Shown in pieces: positions 53,481-61,955 of a stretch of 64,000 bases of DNA. A model generated the notes under the pieces. That model was given only the letters and a program-made list of their open reading frames with translations, did not search any database and was not told where the DNA came from. The translations under genes were made by a program, and so were the position numbers. The stretch spans positions 1 to 64,000 of the forward strand of contig CALQKH020000006.1 in assembly GCA_943331105.2 (NCBI GenBank), given 5' to 3'. Every line of letters begins with the position of its first letter. The first letter of the stretch is position 1. This DNA is from Akkermansia muciniphila (GTDB taxonomy: Bacteria; Pseudomonadota; Gammaproteobacteria; Burkholderiales; Burkholderiaceae_C).

Positions 53481-56400
53481 TCACACACCCAAGTAGTAGG
53501 CGTTGTCGATGTCCAGCACCAAAGGCATGCCGGCCACTGCCACTGCGGCATCTCCGGACTGCTGGCCCTCGGCCCATGCAGCGCCCGTGAAGATGAACTC
53601 ATCGGAGGCACCCACAGCCAAACTCCCGAACGAATAAGCGGTGCCCGCCGCAGCGCCGTTCAGGTCGTACACCGGATCGGTCAAGGTGACGTCTCCAAGC
53701 GAGATGTTGCCGGTGTTGCTCACGGTGAAGCGGAACTGCGGATCGATGCCTGAGCTGGAAGAGAGCAGCGGGCCGGTCTCGCTGTTCGCATCCAGCCAAG
53801 TCGCGCCGTTGTCCACCGACACATACTTGGTCAGATCAATCCCAGGCTGGTAGACCACCGTGACACCTTCGGCATCAATGAAAGCAGGAGTTTCATTGGT
53901 GTCGGCAACCGCCGTGTTGATGAGCACCCCATCCCCTCCGGCATTGCTGTCCAGATCGGCCTGGGTCAGCACATAGCTGGAGTTGTAGACCACCGTGGCG
54001 CCAGGCGCGAGCGAGGCCAGCGACTCGCTCATGCCAGTCAGGTCATCCACCACCGTCAGGTTGGTCAAGGTCACGCTGCCCTCGTTCTTGACGGTGAAGA
54101 CATAGTTCAACACGTCACCTGCGGCATCGGCGAGGGAATTTCCGTTCCCGCCGTCGATGTTCACAATGCGCTTGTCAAACGCCATGCCGAGGGTGCGCAG
54201 GATCGGGACCGATTCAATGTCACTGATGGGTGTGGTCTGGGCCGAGTCGGCGATGGCAATGTTGTCGATGTAGCCATCACCGCCGCCGTTGTTGTCCAGA
54301 TCGGCCTGGGTCAGCGTGTAGCTGGTCAGGTAGGTCTGGGTTTGGCCAGGCACCAGGGTCAGACCCGTCACATTCAAGCCGGTCATCGGTTCATTGACAG
54401 ACACTCCGGTCAAGGTCACGTTGCTCGGGTTGGCCACCACAATGCGGTAGTTCAGCACATCGCCCACGGCATCGACCAGGTTGTTGCCATTGCCGCCGGT
54501 GACATTGAGGTAGGCCTTGTCCAAGAACAGCACCGGGGTGCGGATCAGTTGCACTGTCTCGTTGTCCTGCGTGGCCAGGGTCTGGTCCGAATCCACCGTG
54601 GTGGAGTTCTCGATGTAACCATCTCCGCCACCGTTGCTGTCCAGATCGGCCTGGGTCAGCGTGTAGCTGGTCAGGTAGTTCTGGTTAGCGCCGGGAGCCA
54701 AGGAGGCAATCGTCTGGCTCAGTCCTGTCAAGTCATCAAAGACGGTGACATTGGTCAGGGTGACGGTGCCCGCATTGAACACGTTGATGGAGTAGTTCAG
54801 CAGCTCACCGGCCTGGTCCGCAAAGCCGTTGTTGTTGCCGCCGGTCACGCCTGTGACGCTCTTGTTGACACCCAATCCGATGGAGCGCAGCAATGGGCTG
54901 GATTCGGTGTCCGACAGCGAAGCAGTCTGATCCGAATCGGCCGTGGCTGTGTTGTCGTGGTAGCCGTCGCCATCGCCGTTGCTGTCCACATCGGCTTGGG
55001 TGAGGGTGTAGGTGGAGCTGAACACCGCTGTTTCGCCGGGTACCAGGGTCAGACCCGTGATATTCAAGCCAGTAGAGGGGTCCAGCACCGACACGCCGGT
55101 CAAGGTGATGTTGCCTTCATTGGCCACAGTGGCGTTGTACAACAGCACGTCGCCAGCAGCATCCAAGATGGTGTTGCCGTTACCGCCGGACACACTCACC
55201 AAGGACTTGTTCAGCGACAAGGAAGGGCGTGGCAGCAACTGAATCGGCTCAAAATCGCTGACGGGACCCGTTTGTGCGCTGTCGGCCGTGGCGGTGTTCT
55301 CGATGTAGCCATCGCCACCGCCATTGCTGTTCAGGTCCAGCTGAGTCAGCGTGTAGCTGGTCAAGAAGACCTGACTTTGCCCGGGGGACAAGGTCACACC
55401 TGCCGCATTGAACCCAGTGAGGACGTCGGTGACGGTCACATCGGTCAGGGTCATGTTGCCGGGGTTGGACACCGTGATGGTGTAGTTGAGCTGATCGCCG
55501 GGGGCGTCGGCAGCGATGTTGCCGTTGCCACCGGTGATGCTGGCAATGGCTTTGTCCACGGCAATGGCGGGGGCCTGTTCCACGCGGATAGAAGCATCGT
55601 CGGTATCAGGGTCCGTCTGCTCAGAGTCGGCAGTGGCCAAGTTGACGATGGGCGAACCTGCATCAATCTCCGCTTGCGTGACCACGTGGCTGGCGGTGTA
55701 GGACCAGGTCTCACCCACATCCAGCTCGCCATCTTCAGAAGCGGCGTCAACGACCAGGGTGGGGGCTCCGATGAAGGGATCGCTCACCACCACACCGGTG
55801 AGGGTTTGGTTGCCGGTGTTTTGCACGCTGATGGCGTAGTTGATGACTTCGCCTGCGGCGTTGGCGGTGCCGCCAGCGACAGAGGCATCTTTGACGATGT
55901 TCAGGCTTGCGGCCTGTTCTACGGCAATCGAAGCATCATCGGTATCAGGGTCAGTCTGTTCAGAGTCGGCAGTGGCCACGTTGAGGATGGGCGAACCTGC
56001 GTCGATCTCCGCTTGCGTGACCACGTGGCTGGCGGTGTAAGACCAGGTCTCACCCACATCCAGCTCGCCATCTTCAGAAGCGGCATCGATCACCAGGGTG
56101 GGGGCTCCGATGAAGGGATCGGACACGACCACACCGGTGAGGGTCTGGTTGCCGGTGTTTTGTACGGTGATGGTGTAGCTGATGACTTCACCCGCCACGT
56201 TGGCGGTACCGCCAGGGACTGTGGCATCTTTGACAATGTTGAGCGCAGGCATCAGCTGCTGGTTGCCAAAATCCACATCCATGAATTTGGGGGACATGGC
56301 AGTGATCACAATGCCAAGGGGGTTGGGTGTGGTTTGCACCCAACCCGTTTGCTGGACTTCTCGCACCACATAGGCGTCGTTATCAGGGTCCGTTGGATCG

Positions 56401-57503
56401 GCATCGGGTGTGACCGAGAAGCTGTAACGGCCTTGTGCATCTGTGATGGTGGAGCGCTCGCCAGCGTCCAGCACGCCATCGGCATCCTTGTCTAGGAAGA
56501 TGGTCCAGCTGGCCATACCGACTTCGTCGTCTGCTGTGCCTGCAACATTGTCGATGCCATCGGCATCCCGGGCGCCGTTACCGTCCATGTCATTGAACTT
56601 CATGCCGCTTATTTCGCCATCGATGATGGCGGAGGGCATGAGCTGGATGGATGTGGCCCCTTTGCCGCCGATGTCCACGGTGGTTTGGAGCGAGCCACCG
56701 CTCCAGGCTGTGGCACCCAGAGTCGGTCCAAAGCCTTGGGCAGGCACATCTCCGGGCGCGGCAATCATCAGGCCGTACTGGATTTCGGCACCACCGTTTT
56801 GTGTGGTGGATCCGGTGTAAGTGAAGGTGATGGTGACTTGGCCATCCATTGTTCCACCCCCTCGGGTGATGTAAGCAACATCACTCACACCGGTGATGTT
56901 GGCATTGACCGTCTGGAAGTCACCTTGCATGCCGCCGCCGTTTGAAAAACTGCCGTCGATTGATGTCGAGGCGCCCGCAAAGTTGCTGGGGTCGCGGTCC
57001 ACATCGGGCGAGGTCATGAACAAAAATCCACCGGCGTTGGTGTTGGCCTGGTAGTAGTTGTAGGTCACATTGAAGGAGTAGCTCTGACCGTTGACCAGCG
57101 GTTGACTGTTGCTGGCTTTGTAATAAAAGACGTGGGGAACGACTTCACCCTCGAAGTAATTCGATTTGCTGTCGGACAAGATGTTGTTGTTCCATTCTGC
57201 CGATGTGCCCTGCGCAGCATCTCCATCGGCCCAGTGTTGGTAAACCTTGCTGACGTTGGGTGTGGGCAGTGGGGCGGCCAGTGCTGTGCTTGTCAATTGC
57301 ACAGGGCTGCTTGCAGACGATTCCTGGCTTGCCGTATCCGTCGACACAAATTGCTGGCTGGCCCTGCTCTGAGAAAAGCTTGCGGCATTGTCTTGACTGC
57401 TCAATGCATTGACTTGACCGTAAAGCGTGTTCGATGTATTGCCGCTGTCATCGTTGAATTTATCCTGAAAAGTACTTTTCGAGGAAGTGGTTTTCTTAGC
57501 CAT
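53481..57503 (-). CDS. Large repeat-containing surface protein/adhesin, likely type I secreted
   Basis: The 1340-residue acidic protein begins MAKKTTSSKSTFQDKF without a Sec signal. The N-terminal 270 residues end in a lectin-like, aromatic-rich region (YSFNVTYNYYQ). An SdrD-B-like domain follows (ISGMKFNDMDGNGARD, about 295-420). Next come two nearly identical 113-residue DUF11-type repeats (about 425-650), then five diverged 115-residue repeats, each beginning DKx-x-GGNGN-like (for example SITGGNGNIA, SVSGGNGNTI), and a final variant repeat ending YYLGV. Type I export is inferred from the neighbouring transporter genes, acidic composition and lack of Sec signal. GGAG precedes the ATG. Confidence 0.85.
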   Translation of the reverse strand: MAKKTTSSKSTFQDKFNDDSGNTSNTLYGQVNALSSQDNAASFSQSRASQQFVSTDTASQESSASSPVQLTSTALAAPLPTPNVSKVYQHWADGDAAQGTSAEWNNNILSDSKSNYFEGEVVPHVFYYKASNSQPLVNGQSYSFNVTYNYYQANTNAGGFLFMTSPDVDRDPSNFAGASTSIDGSFSNGGGMQGDFQTVNANITGVSDVAYITRGGGTMDGQVTITFTYTGSTTQNGGAEIQYGLMIAAPGDVPAQGFGPTLGATAWSGGSLQTTVDIGGKGATSIQLMPSAIIDGEISGMKFNDMDGNGARDADGIDNVAGTADDEVGMASWTIFLDKDADGVLDAGERSTITDAQGRYSFSVTPDADPTDPDNDAYVVREVQQTGWVQTTPNPLGIVITAMSPKFMDVDFGNQQLMPALNIVKDATVPGGTANVAGEVISYTITVQNTGNQTLTGVVVSDPFIGAPTLVIDAASEDGELDVGETWSYTASHVVTQAEIDAGSPILNVATADSEQTDPDTDDASIAVEQAASLNIVKDASVAGGTANAAGEVINYAISVQNTGNQTLTGVVVSDPFIGAPTLVVDAASEDGELDVGETWSYTASHVVTQAEIDAGSPIVNLATADSEQTDPDTDDASIRVEQAPAIAVDKAIASITGGNGNIAADAPGDQLNYTITVSNPGNMTLTDVTVTDVLTGFNAAGVTLSPGQSQVFLTSYTLTQLDLNSNGGGDGYIENTATADSAQTGPVSDFEPIQLLPRPSLSLNKSLVSVSGGNGNTILDAAGDVLLYNATVANEGNITLTGVSVLDPSTGLNITGLTLVPGETAVFSSTYTLTQADVDSNGDGDGYHDNTATADSDQTASLSDTESSPLLRSIGLGVNKSVTGVTGGNNNGFADQAGELLNYSINVFNAGTVTLTNVTVFDDLTGLSQTIASLAPGANQNYLTSYTLTQADLDSNGGGDGYIENSTTVDSDQTLATQDNETVQLIRTPVLFLDKAYLNVTGGNGNNLVDAVGDVLNYRIVVANPSNVTLTGVSVNEPMTGLNVTGLTLVPGQTQTYLTSYTLTQADLDNNGGGDGYIDNIAIADSAQTTPISDIESVPILRTLGMAFDKRIVNIDGGNGNSLADAAGDVLNYVFTVKNEGSVTLTNLTVVDDLTGMSESLASLAPGATVVYNSSYVLTQADLDSNAGGDGVLINTAVADTNETPAFIDAEGVTVVYQPGIDLTKYVSVDNGATWLDANSETGPLLSSSSGIDPQFRFTVSNTGNISLGDVTLTDPVYDLNGAAAGTAYSFGSLAVGASDEFIFTGAAWAEGQQSGDAAVAVAGMPLVLDIDNAYYLGV
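55595..56247 (-). repeat. Two near-identical 339-bp tandem repeats in the adhesin gene
   Basis: The sequence starting at 55595 recurs at 55934, a period of 339 bp or 113 codons. The two copies differ at only scattered positions over their whole length, much less than the following five repeats differ from one another. They encode consecutive DUF11-type domains containing ASEDGELDVGETWSYTASHV. Recent duplication or gene conversion is likely, and copy number may vary. Confidence 0.88.
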
Positions 57504-57799
57504 GGTGAACTCCAGTAGCCAACCATTTGCATGGCCGACATGTGTTGATTTGCTTCCCAAGAGGGAGCTGCAAACTTCTGATTTGCAGACCAACCATGGT
57601 GCTGAAACGTCTGGTGATAAGCCATCAATCAATATGTTTGTTTTGATTGACCTGTAGGCCTATTCCAACGATAGGTATCGATCGAGGTGTTTGAAGGCGT
57701 GACTTCTGCCACTACCCGTTTGTGTATAGACCGTATGGGCACCACAAACAAACCGTTGGATAAATCGACTTGCTTCGATGATTCTTGGAGCATGAGTCC
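57504..57799. promoter_or_regulatory. Divergent regulatory region between adhesin and Crp-PAS regulator
   Basis: This gap holds two clear inverted repeats. TCAATCAA (57625-57632) pairs with TTGATTGA (57643-57650) around 10 nt. CGATA (57669-57673) and TATCG (57676-57680) flank 2 nt. Either could be a binding site for the Crp-family regulator encoded next to it. Both adhesin and regulator must start here. Promoter elements were not assigned with confidence. Confidence 0.5.
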
Positions 57800-59203
57800 A
57801 TGGCCTTGCTGCAATGGTTGCGGCGGCTTCTCGAAATGGAGCAAATCGTGTGGAACTCATTGCATAACGCCAAGACTCTTACATCCCGATTGGTCAGCGA
57901 CAACGAACTGCAAGCCTTGATCGGCGACCCGGATGAGGAGGTCAAAAATCCCTATGCGCAATCCCTGCCCATGCATGACATTTGGCATGGAAATTCCCGT
58001 CGAAATCTTATTCTTGCGGCATTGTCCGAGGACAACTATGACGCCATAAAGGGCAGCTTGGAGGCGGTCAAGCTGAGCGCCGGACAGGTCATTTATGAGG
58101 GCGGTCGCGCATTGCAGCATGTTTACTTTCCCACCACTTGCACCGTCTCCTTGTTGTCCAGCACCATGGACGGCGAGACGGTCGAGGTGGCGTTGACAGA
58201 CCGCAATGGCTTCGTCGGTGTACCGCTTGTTTTGGGTGCAACGTCTATGGCGACCAGTGTTCAGGTTCTGTGTGCAGGGCAGGCTTATCGCATGTCGGCC
58301 GATCGCTTTATGTCTTTATTGCGAGATGGCGATCAGCTGCAGCAGTTGGCCATGAGTTATGCGCAGTCTTTGATGATGCAAATGGCCCAGAGCATTGTGT
58401 GCAGTCGCCACCATTCCGTCAGCGAACGACTGAGCCAATGGATCCTTCGGAACTCGGACGGGTTGGGCAGCCATGAGTTGATGGTGACCCACGAGACCAT
58501 TTCCAATATGTTGGGTGTTCGTCGAGAGTCGGTCACACAGGCGGCTGGAAAATTTCAGTCTGCCGGCTGGATCCGAAACAGCCGTGGAAGAATTGCCATC
58601 CAAGACCGTTCAGGCCTGCTTCGATCGGTTTGTGAGTGCTATGCGCGTATACAGGACGATTCAGCGCAATATGCGCATCGTTTGGGCCTGTTGTCTGAAC
58701 GACCCCGTTACAACGGCGCTCAATACGTCATGCACATGGATTCGGAGCCGGTGCACGATGGACAGCAGGATTTGCATAAGTATGTGGATGTCTATGACTT
58801 TGCACCCGTGGGCTTTGTGACTTTGAACGCGCAGGCCCTGGTGACACAAACCAACTTGTCTGCGGCGATCATGCTCGACATTCAGCGTTCGCAATGTCAA
58901 CACAAGCCTTTCCTTGGCTTCTTGGATGAAGCGTCGCGAAATCTTTTCATGGCGTTTCATTGGGAGGTGTTGAGTGGGCAATGTCGCCGGTTTTGTGTGG
59001 TGAATTTGCCAGCGACAGCACACCGTGCGGCGATGACCTTGCGCATTGATGCCACGGCGGACGAGTCGGGTGAGGAGAACCGCATGGTGTTGATCGATTT
59101 GGGTTCAGATCAACAGAGCCCAGTGCATCACGGAGTGCCGGAGGTTTCGGTTTGGCAGTTCGGTGCCGCGGCCAGGCCTGCATTGGGGGCTTTCAAGGCT
59201 TGA
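57800..59203 (+). CDS. Crp/Fnr-family regulator with C-terminal PAS domain
   Basis: The 467-residue protein has a cyclic-nucleotide-binding-like domain (about residues 65-190: LSAGQVIYEGGRALQHVYFPTTCTVSLLSS). A Crp-type winged helix follows (about 195-270: VSERLSQWILR, MVTHETISNMLGVRRESVTQAAGKF). Unusually, a PAS-like domain (about 325-440) starts DVYDFAPVGFVTLNAQAL. The canonical cAMP-contact residues are not evident, and the four Fnr cysteines are absent. It is transcribed away from the adhesin gene. The start is uncertain: TTG at 57785, ATG at 57800 or ATG at 57839. Confidence 0.82.
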   Translation: MALLQWLRRLLEMEQIVWNSLHNAKTLTSRLVSDNELQALIGDPDEEVKNPYAQSLPMHDIWHGNSRRNLILAALSEDNYDAIKGSLEAVKLSAGQVIYEGGRALQHVYFPTTCTVSLLSSTMDGETVEVALTDRNGFVGVPLVLGATSMATSVQVLCAGQAYRMSADRFMSLLRDGDQLQQLAMSYAQSLMMQMAQSIVCSRHHSVSERLSQWILRNSDGLGSHELMVTHETISNMLGVRRESVTQAAGKFQSAGWIRNSRGRIAIQDRSGLLRSVCECYARIQDDSAQYAHRLGLLSERPRYNGAQYVMHMDSEPVHDGQQDLHKYVDVYDFAPVGFVTLNAQALVTQTNLSAAIMLDIQRSQCQHKPFLGFLDEASRNLFMAFHWEVLSGQCRRFCVVNLPATAHRAAMTLRIDATADESGEENRMVLIDLGSDQQSPVHHGVPEVSVWQFGAAARPALGAFKA

Positions 59204-59267
59204 AGACTCGGTTCTGACTTTGTGCAGCTGGCATGCTTGGCGGTCTCTGAGCGTCTAAGATAGAGGC

Positions 59268-60272
59268 ATGAAAAAAAGATCCATTGCCTCCTTCGACGTC
59301 AGCGCCATCGGCCTGGGCTGCATGAACCTCAGCCACGCTTATGGCGCACCTGTTTCGGCCCAGCAAGCCGAACGCGTGCTGCTCACTGCCTTAGACCAAG
59401 GCGTGACTTTTTTTGACACCGCCGCTTTGTATGGCTTTGGCACCAACGAAACCCTGGTGGGCCAAGTGATGAAGCCGCATCGGCAGAAGTTCACATTGGC
59501 CAGCAAATGCGGCATGCAAGGGGTTGAGCAAAGCGACGGCAGCAAGGTGCGCGTGATCGACGGCCGCCCCGAGACGATCAAAAAGACCTGCGAAGACGCG
59601 CTGCGTCGTTTGCAGACCGATGTGATCGACCTGTATTACTTGCACCGTTGGGACAAGAAAGTGCCGATCGAAGACAGTGTGGGCGCTTTAAGTGATTTGG
59701 TGCGCCAAGGCAAGATCCAGACCATTGGATTGTCCGAAGTGTCGGCGGGCACCTTGCGCAAAGCGCACGCGGTGCACCCGATTGCGGCTGTGCAAACCGA
59801 ATATTCGCTGTGGACGCGCAACCCCGAGATCGCGGTGCTGCAGGCTTGCCGCGACTTGGGTGTGGCCTTTGTGGCTTTTAGCCCCGTGGCCAGGGGGTTT
59901 TTGTGCGGCCCTGCTTTGGATGTGTCGGGCTTTGACGCCAAAGACATTCGCCGCAGCATGCCGCGCTTTGCGCCCGACAATGACGCCGCAAACCAAAAGC
60001 TCTTGCCCGCCTATAACGCGCTGGCCCAAGAAGCAGGCTGCAGCCCTGCACAACTGGCGCTGGCCTGGCTGCTGCACAAGGGCGAAGACATCATTCCGAT
60101 CCCCGGCACCACTTCGGTCGATCACCTGCTGGACGACCTGGCTGCGGTGGATGTGAAGCTGGATGCGGGTTTGATGGCGCGTTTGGAGGCACTGATCAAC
60201 CAGCGCACCGTGGCCGGTGACCGCTACAACGCGCAGTCCAACAGCGAGGTGGACACCGAGGTGTTTGGCTGA
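59268..60272 (+). CDS. Aldo/keto reductase
   Basis: The 334-residue (alpha/beta)8-barrel oxidoreductase reduces aldehydes or ketones with NADPH. It shows IGLGCMNLSHAYG, the catalytic Asp-Tyr in FFDTAALYGFG (residues 45-55), the Lys in LASKCG, the His in YYLHRWD, and the cofactor motif near the C-terminus (IPIPGTTSVDHLLDDL). It belongs to the AKR group with YqhE/IolS-like proteins. It is preceded by a 64-nt gap and faces a decayed LysR gene. Confidence 0.9.
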   Translation: MKKRSIASFDVSAIGLGCMNLSHAYGAPVSAQQAERVLLTALDQGVTFFDTAALYGFGTNETLVGQVMKPHRQKFTLASKCGMQGVEQSDGSKVRVIDGRPETIKKTCEDALRRLQTDVIDLYYLHRWDKKVPIEDSVGALSDLVRQGKIQTIGLSEVSAGTLRKAHAVHPIAAVQTEYSLWTRNPEIAVLQACRDLGVAFVAFSPVARGFLCGPALDVSGFDAKDIRRSMPRFAPDNDAANQKLLPAYNALAQEAGCSPAQLALAWLLHKGEDIIPIPGTTSVDHLLDDLAAVDVKLDAGLMARLEALINQRTVAGDRYNAQSNSEVDTEVFG

Positions 60273-60312
60273 TTTTGGTTAAGGGGGGCTGGTTAAGGCT
60301 GGAAGCGGACGA

Positions 60313-60627
60313 TCACAGCAGGAATGTGGCCTTGTGGTGCCTCTGATGGACAGCAACCACCATCTCTACATCCAAGAGCGTGCTGGTTTTGTGGTCTCGG
60401 CCAAGCCCGCGTTCCGGGGTCGGGTCAATCGCAAAGTCAAGGCTCTCCCGCCGGAATTCGTTCATGACTTCTGGGTAAACCGATTCGGTCACTCACACTT
60501 CACCGTCGGTAAATGTGCGTCTGAACTTCCCAATTTCTATGGGTACGGCCACCATCATCGGGATAGGAGAGCTGGCGATTGAAATTTGACCAGATACATT
60601 GCCCTGCATCTGTTCAACCAACAAGCC
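60313..60627 (-). pseudogene. Remnant of a LysR-family regulator (effector-binding part)
   Basis: On the minus strand the 105-codon stretch reads like the linker and start of a LysR co-inducer domain: VEQMQGNVSGQISIASSPIP, then FRRTF, VTESVYPEVMNEFRRESLDFA, and VEMVVAV. It is interrupted by one in-frame TGA and ends early. The helix-turn-helix part is missing or out of frame. The opposite strand has an 82-codon open frame that is best explained as a shadow of this remnant. Confidence 0.65.
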
Positions 60628-60740
60628 TTAGGTGCGCTGAAACACTGAACGATCATCCAATTGCGGCGATGATGAAATTTCAAAAAAGAAAAGGGTTTTA
60701 TGCCAGCACACCCTGTTGAAAACCATCACGGAGCAAAACC

Positions 60741-61151
60741 ATGAACTTGCCGATCGCCATGACATTTCTGCGCGCCCCGACCCCTTTCCCGCATTTCATG
60801 CCTTTGGATCCGGCGCGCACGCAGTTCAGCCATGGCCCAAACAGCCACCCGGGCTCGCTGCCCCGCGTCGCTGTGTTGCACCAGGGGCATGTGGACAACC
60901 ACCACGCCTTGCGCGCTCAATTGCAAGAACGCGGTTACCCCTTTGAGACCAACAGTGACGGCGAACTCATCGCACACCTGATCGACGCCATCCACCCAGG
61001 CAATCCTGTGCAAGCCGTGCAGCGCGCCATGGCCTTGCTGCAGGGGCAAAGTACGTTTGCGGTGCAATTTCACGACCATCCTTATCGCCTGATCACGGCC
61101 CAGTCAGGCACTGCTCAAACGCCCAGCCAATTGATTGATATGAGGGGCTGA
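60741..61151 (+). CDS. GlmS-like glutamine amidotransferase domain fragment (136 aa)
   Basis: From about residue 27 the product follows the middle of the amidotransferase domain of glucosamine-6-phosphate synthase. It shows FSHGPN, then VLHQGHVDNHHALRAQLQERG (compare the LVHNGIIENHDELR type), NSDGELIAHLID (compare TDTEVIAHL), and LLQGQSTFAVQFHDHPYRL. It has no N-terminal catalytic Cys and no isomerase domains. GGAG lies 8 nt before the ATG, so it may be translated. It could be a decayed paralogue or a small ligand-binding protein; the former is favoured. Confidence 0.6.
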   Translation: MNLPIAMTFLRAPTPFPHFMPLDPARTQFSHGPNSHPGSLPRVAVLHQGHVDNHHALRAQLQERGYPFETNSDGELIAHLIDAIHPGNPVQAVQRAMALLQGQSTFAVQFHDHPYRLITAQSGTAQTPSQLIDMRG

Positions 61152-61518
61152 AGTCTGTGAAAAAGTGTGAGGGAATAGAGACATGACCTGATGTCTCGCA
61201 TTGCACAAATGCCAAGCCTGGGCACTGTGGTCAGCATGGGTTTTATCCGACCTTTTTTAACCTCGATCTGATCGGCCGCCGGTAGCGGACATCCCTTGGC
61301 TGAGGCTGATGTTTTGCGCCTGCCATAGAAGGCTTGGATGGCTGCCTTCGCTGTCGTCCATGACTTCAGTCAGCTGTGTGCACCATCGCATCGACACGCA
61401 GCCACTGTCACATGCAATATGTCTTCGTGGATCGCTTGACGTTATCGCGTCAGTCCGTTGGCGGGCCATTGCACTTTGGCACCCTGACGACAAACCCCTC
61501 CAGACAAGGAACCCCCAA
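61152..61518. other. Intergenic stretch without recognised genes
   Basis: No conserved frame, RNA or repeat was recognised here. A 143-codon open frame on the minus strand (61257-61688) runs antisense into the HiPIP gene and has no family resemblance. The HiPIP promoter is presumably in this stretch. Confidence 0.5.
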
Positions 61519-61917
61519 ATGAAAACGCCAACACGCAGACGCTTTATCGAAATCACGCCCTTTGCCGGTCTTGCACTGTTGGCCGCTTGCTCGCCCAAAG
61601 TCGAACCACAGAGTGCGCCGGTAGCGACTGCGCCCAATCCCAGTCCGGCGCCCGCGGCCGCACCAGCACCATCAAAGATGACCACCAATCTTCCAATGGT
61701 CGAAAAAGGCGACGCCCAAGCCGTGGTTTTTGGCTATGTGGACGACGCCACCCAAGCGGACAAGGTGAAATTCAAAAACCACGTGTCTGGCAGTGCTTGC
61801 AGCAACTGCGCCTTGTACCAAGGCAAGGCAGGCGATGTCGCCGGTGGATGCCCTCTGTTTGCCGGCAAGAATGTGGCGGCCAAGGGCTGGTGCACGTCTT
61901 GGGCCAAAAAGGCCTGA
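61519..61917 (+). CDS. High-potential iron-sulfur protein (HiPIP)
   Basis: The 132-residue protein begins with a twin-arginine signal (TRRRFIEITPFAGLALLAAC), so it is exported folded. A Pro/Ala-rich linker follows, then a HiPIP domain with the four cluster Cys in SACSNCALYQ, GGCPLFAG and GWCTSWAKKA. The [4Fe-4S] protein carries electrons in the periplasm, often to a reaction centre or oxidase. The Cys in LLAAC may make it a lipoprotein. The ATG at 61519 begins exactly at the Tat signal. Confidence 0.92.
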   Translation: MKTPTRRRFIEITPFAGLALLAACSPKVEPQSAPVATAPNPSPAPAAAPAPSKMTTNLPMVEKGDAQAVVFGYVDDATQADKVKFKNHVSGSACSNCALYQGKAGDVAGGCPLFAGKNVAAKGWCTSWAKKA

Positions 61918-61955
61918 GCCACTCAAAGATGGTCATCAGTGCCAATCAGACCACC

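Noticed and set aside
54342..56495. A 717-codon open frame on the plus strand
   Set aside because: It lies fully antisense to the repeat region of the adhesin. The His/Gly-rich composition and repeated pattern are shadows of the repeats.
60334..60582. An 82-codon plus-strand ORF
   Set aside because: It is the opposite strand of a LysR remnant that explains the sequence better.
61257..61688. A 143-codon minus-strand ORF
   Set aside because: It overlaps the HiPIP gene antisense and shows no recognisable domain or ribosome-binding site.
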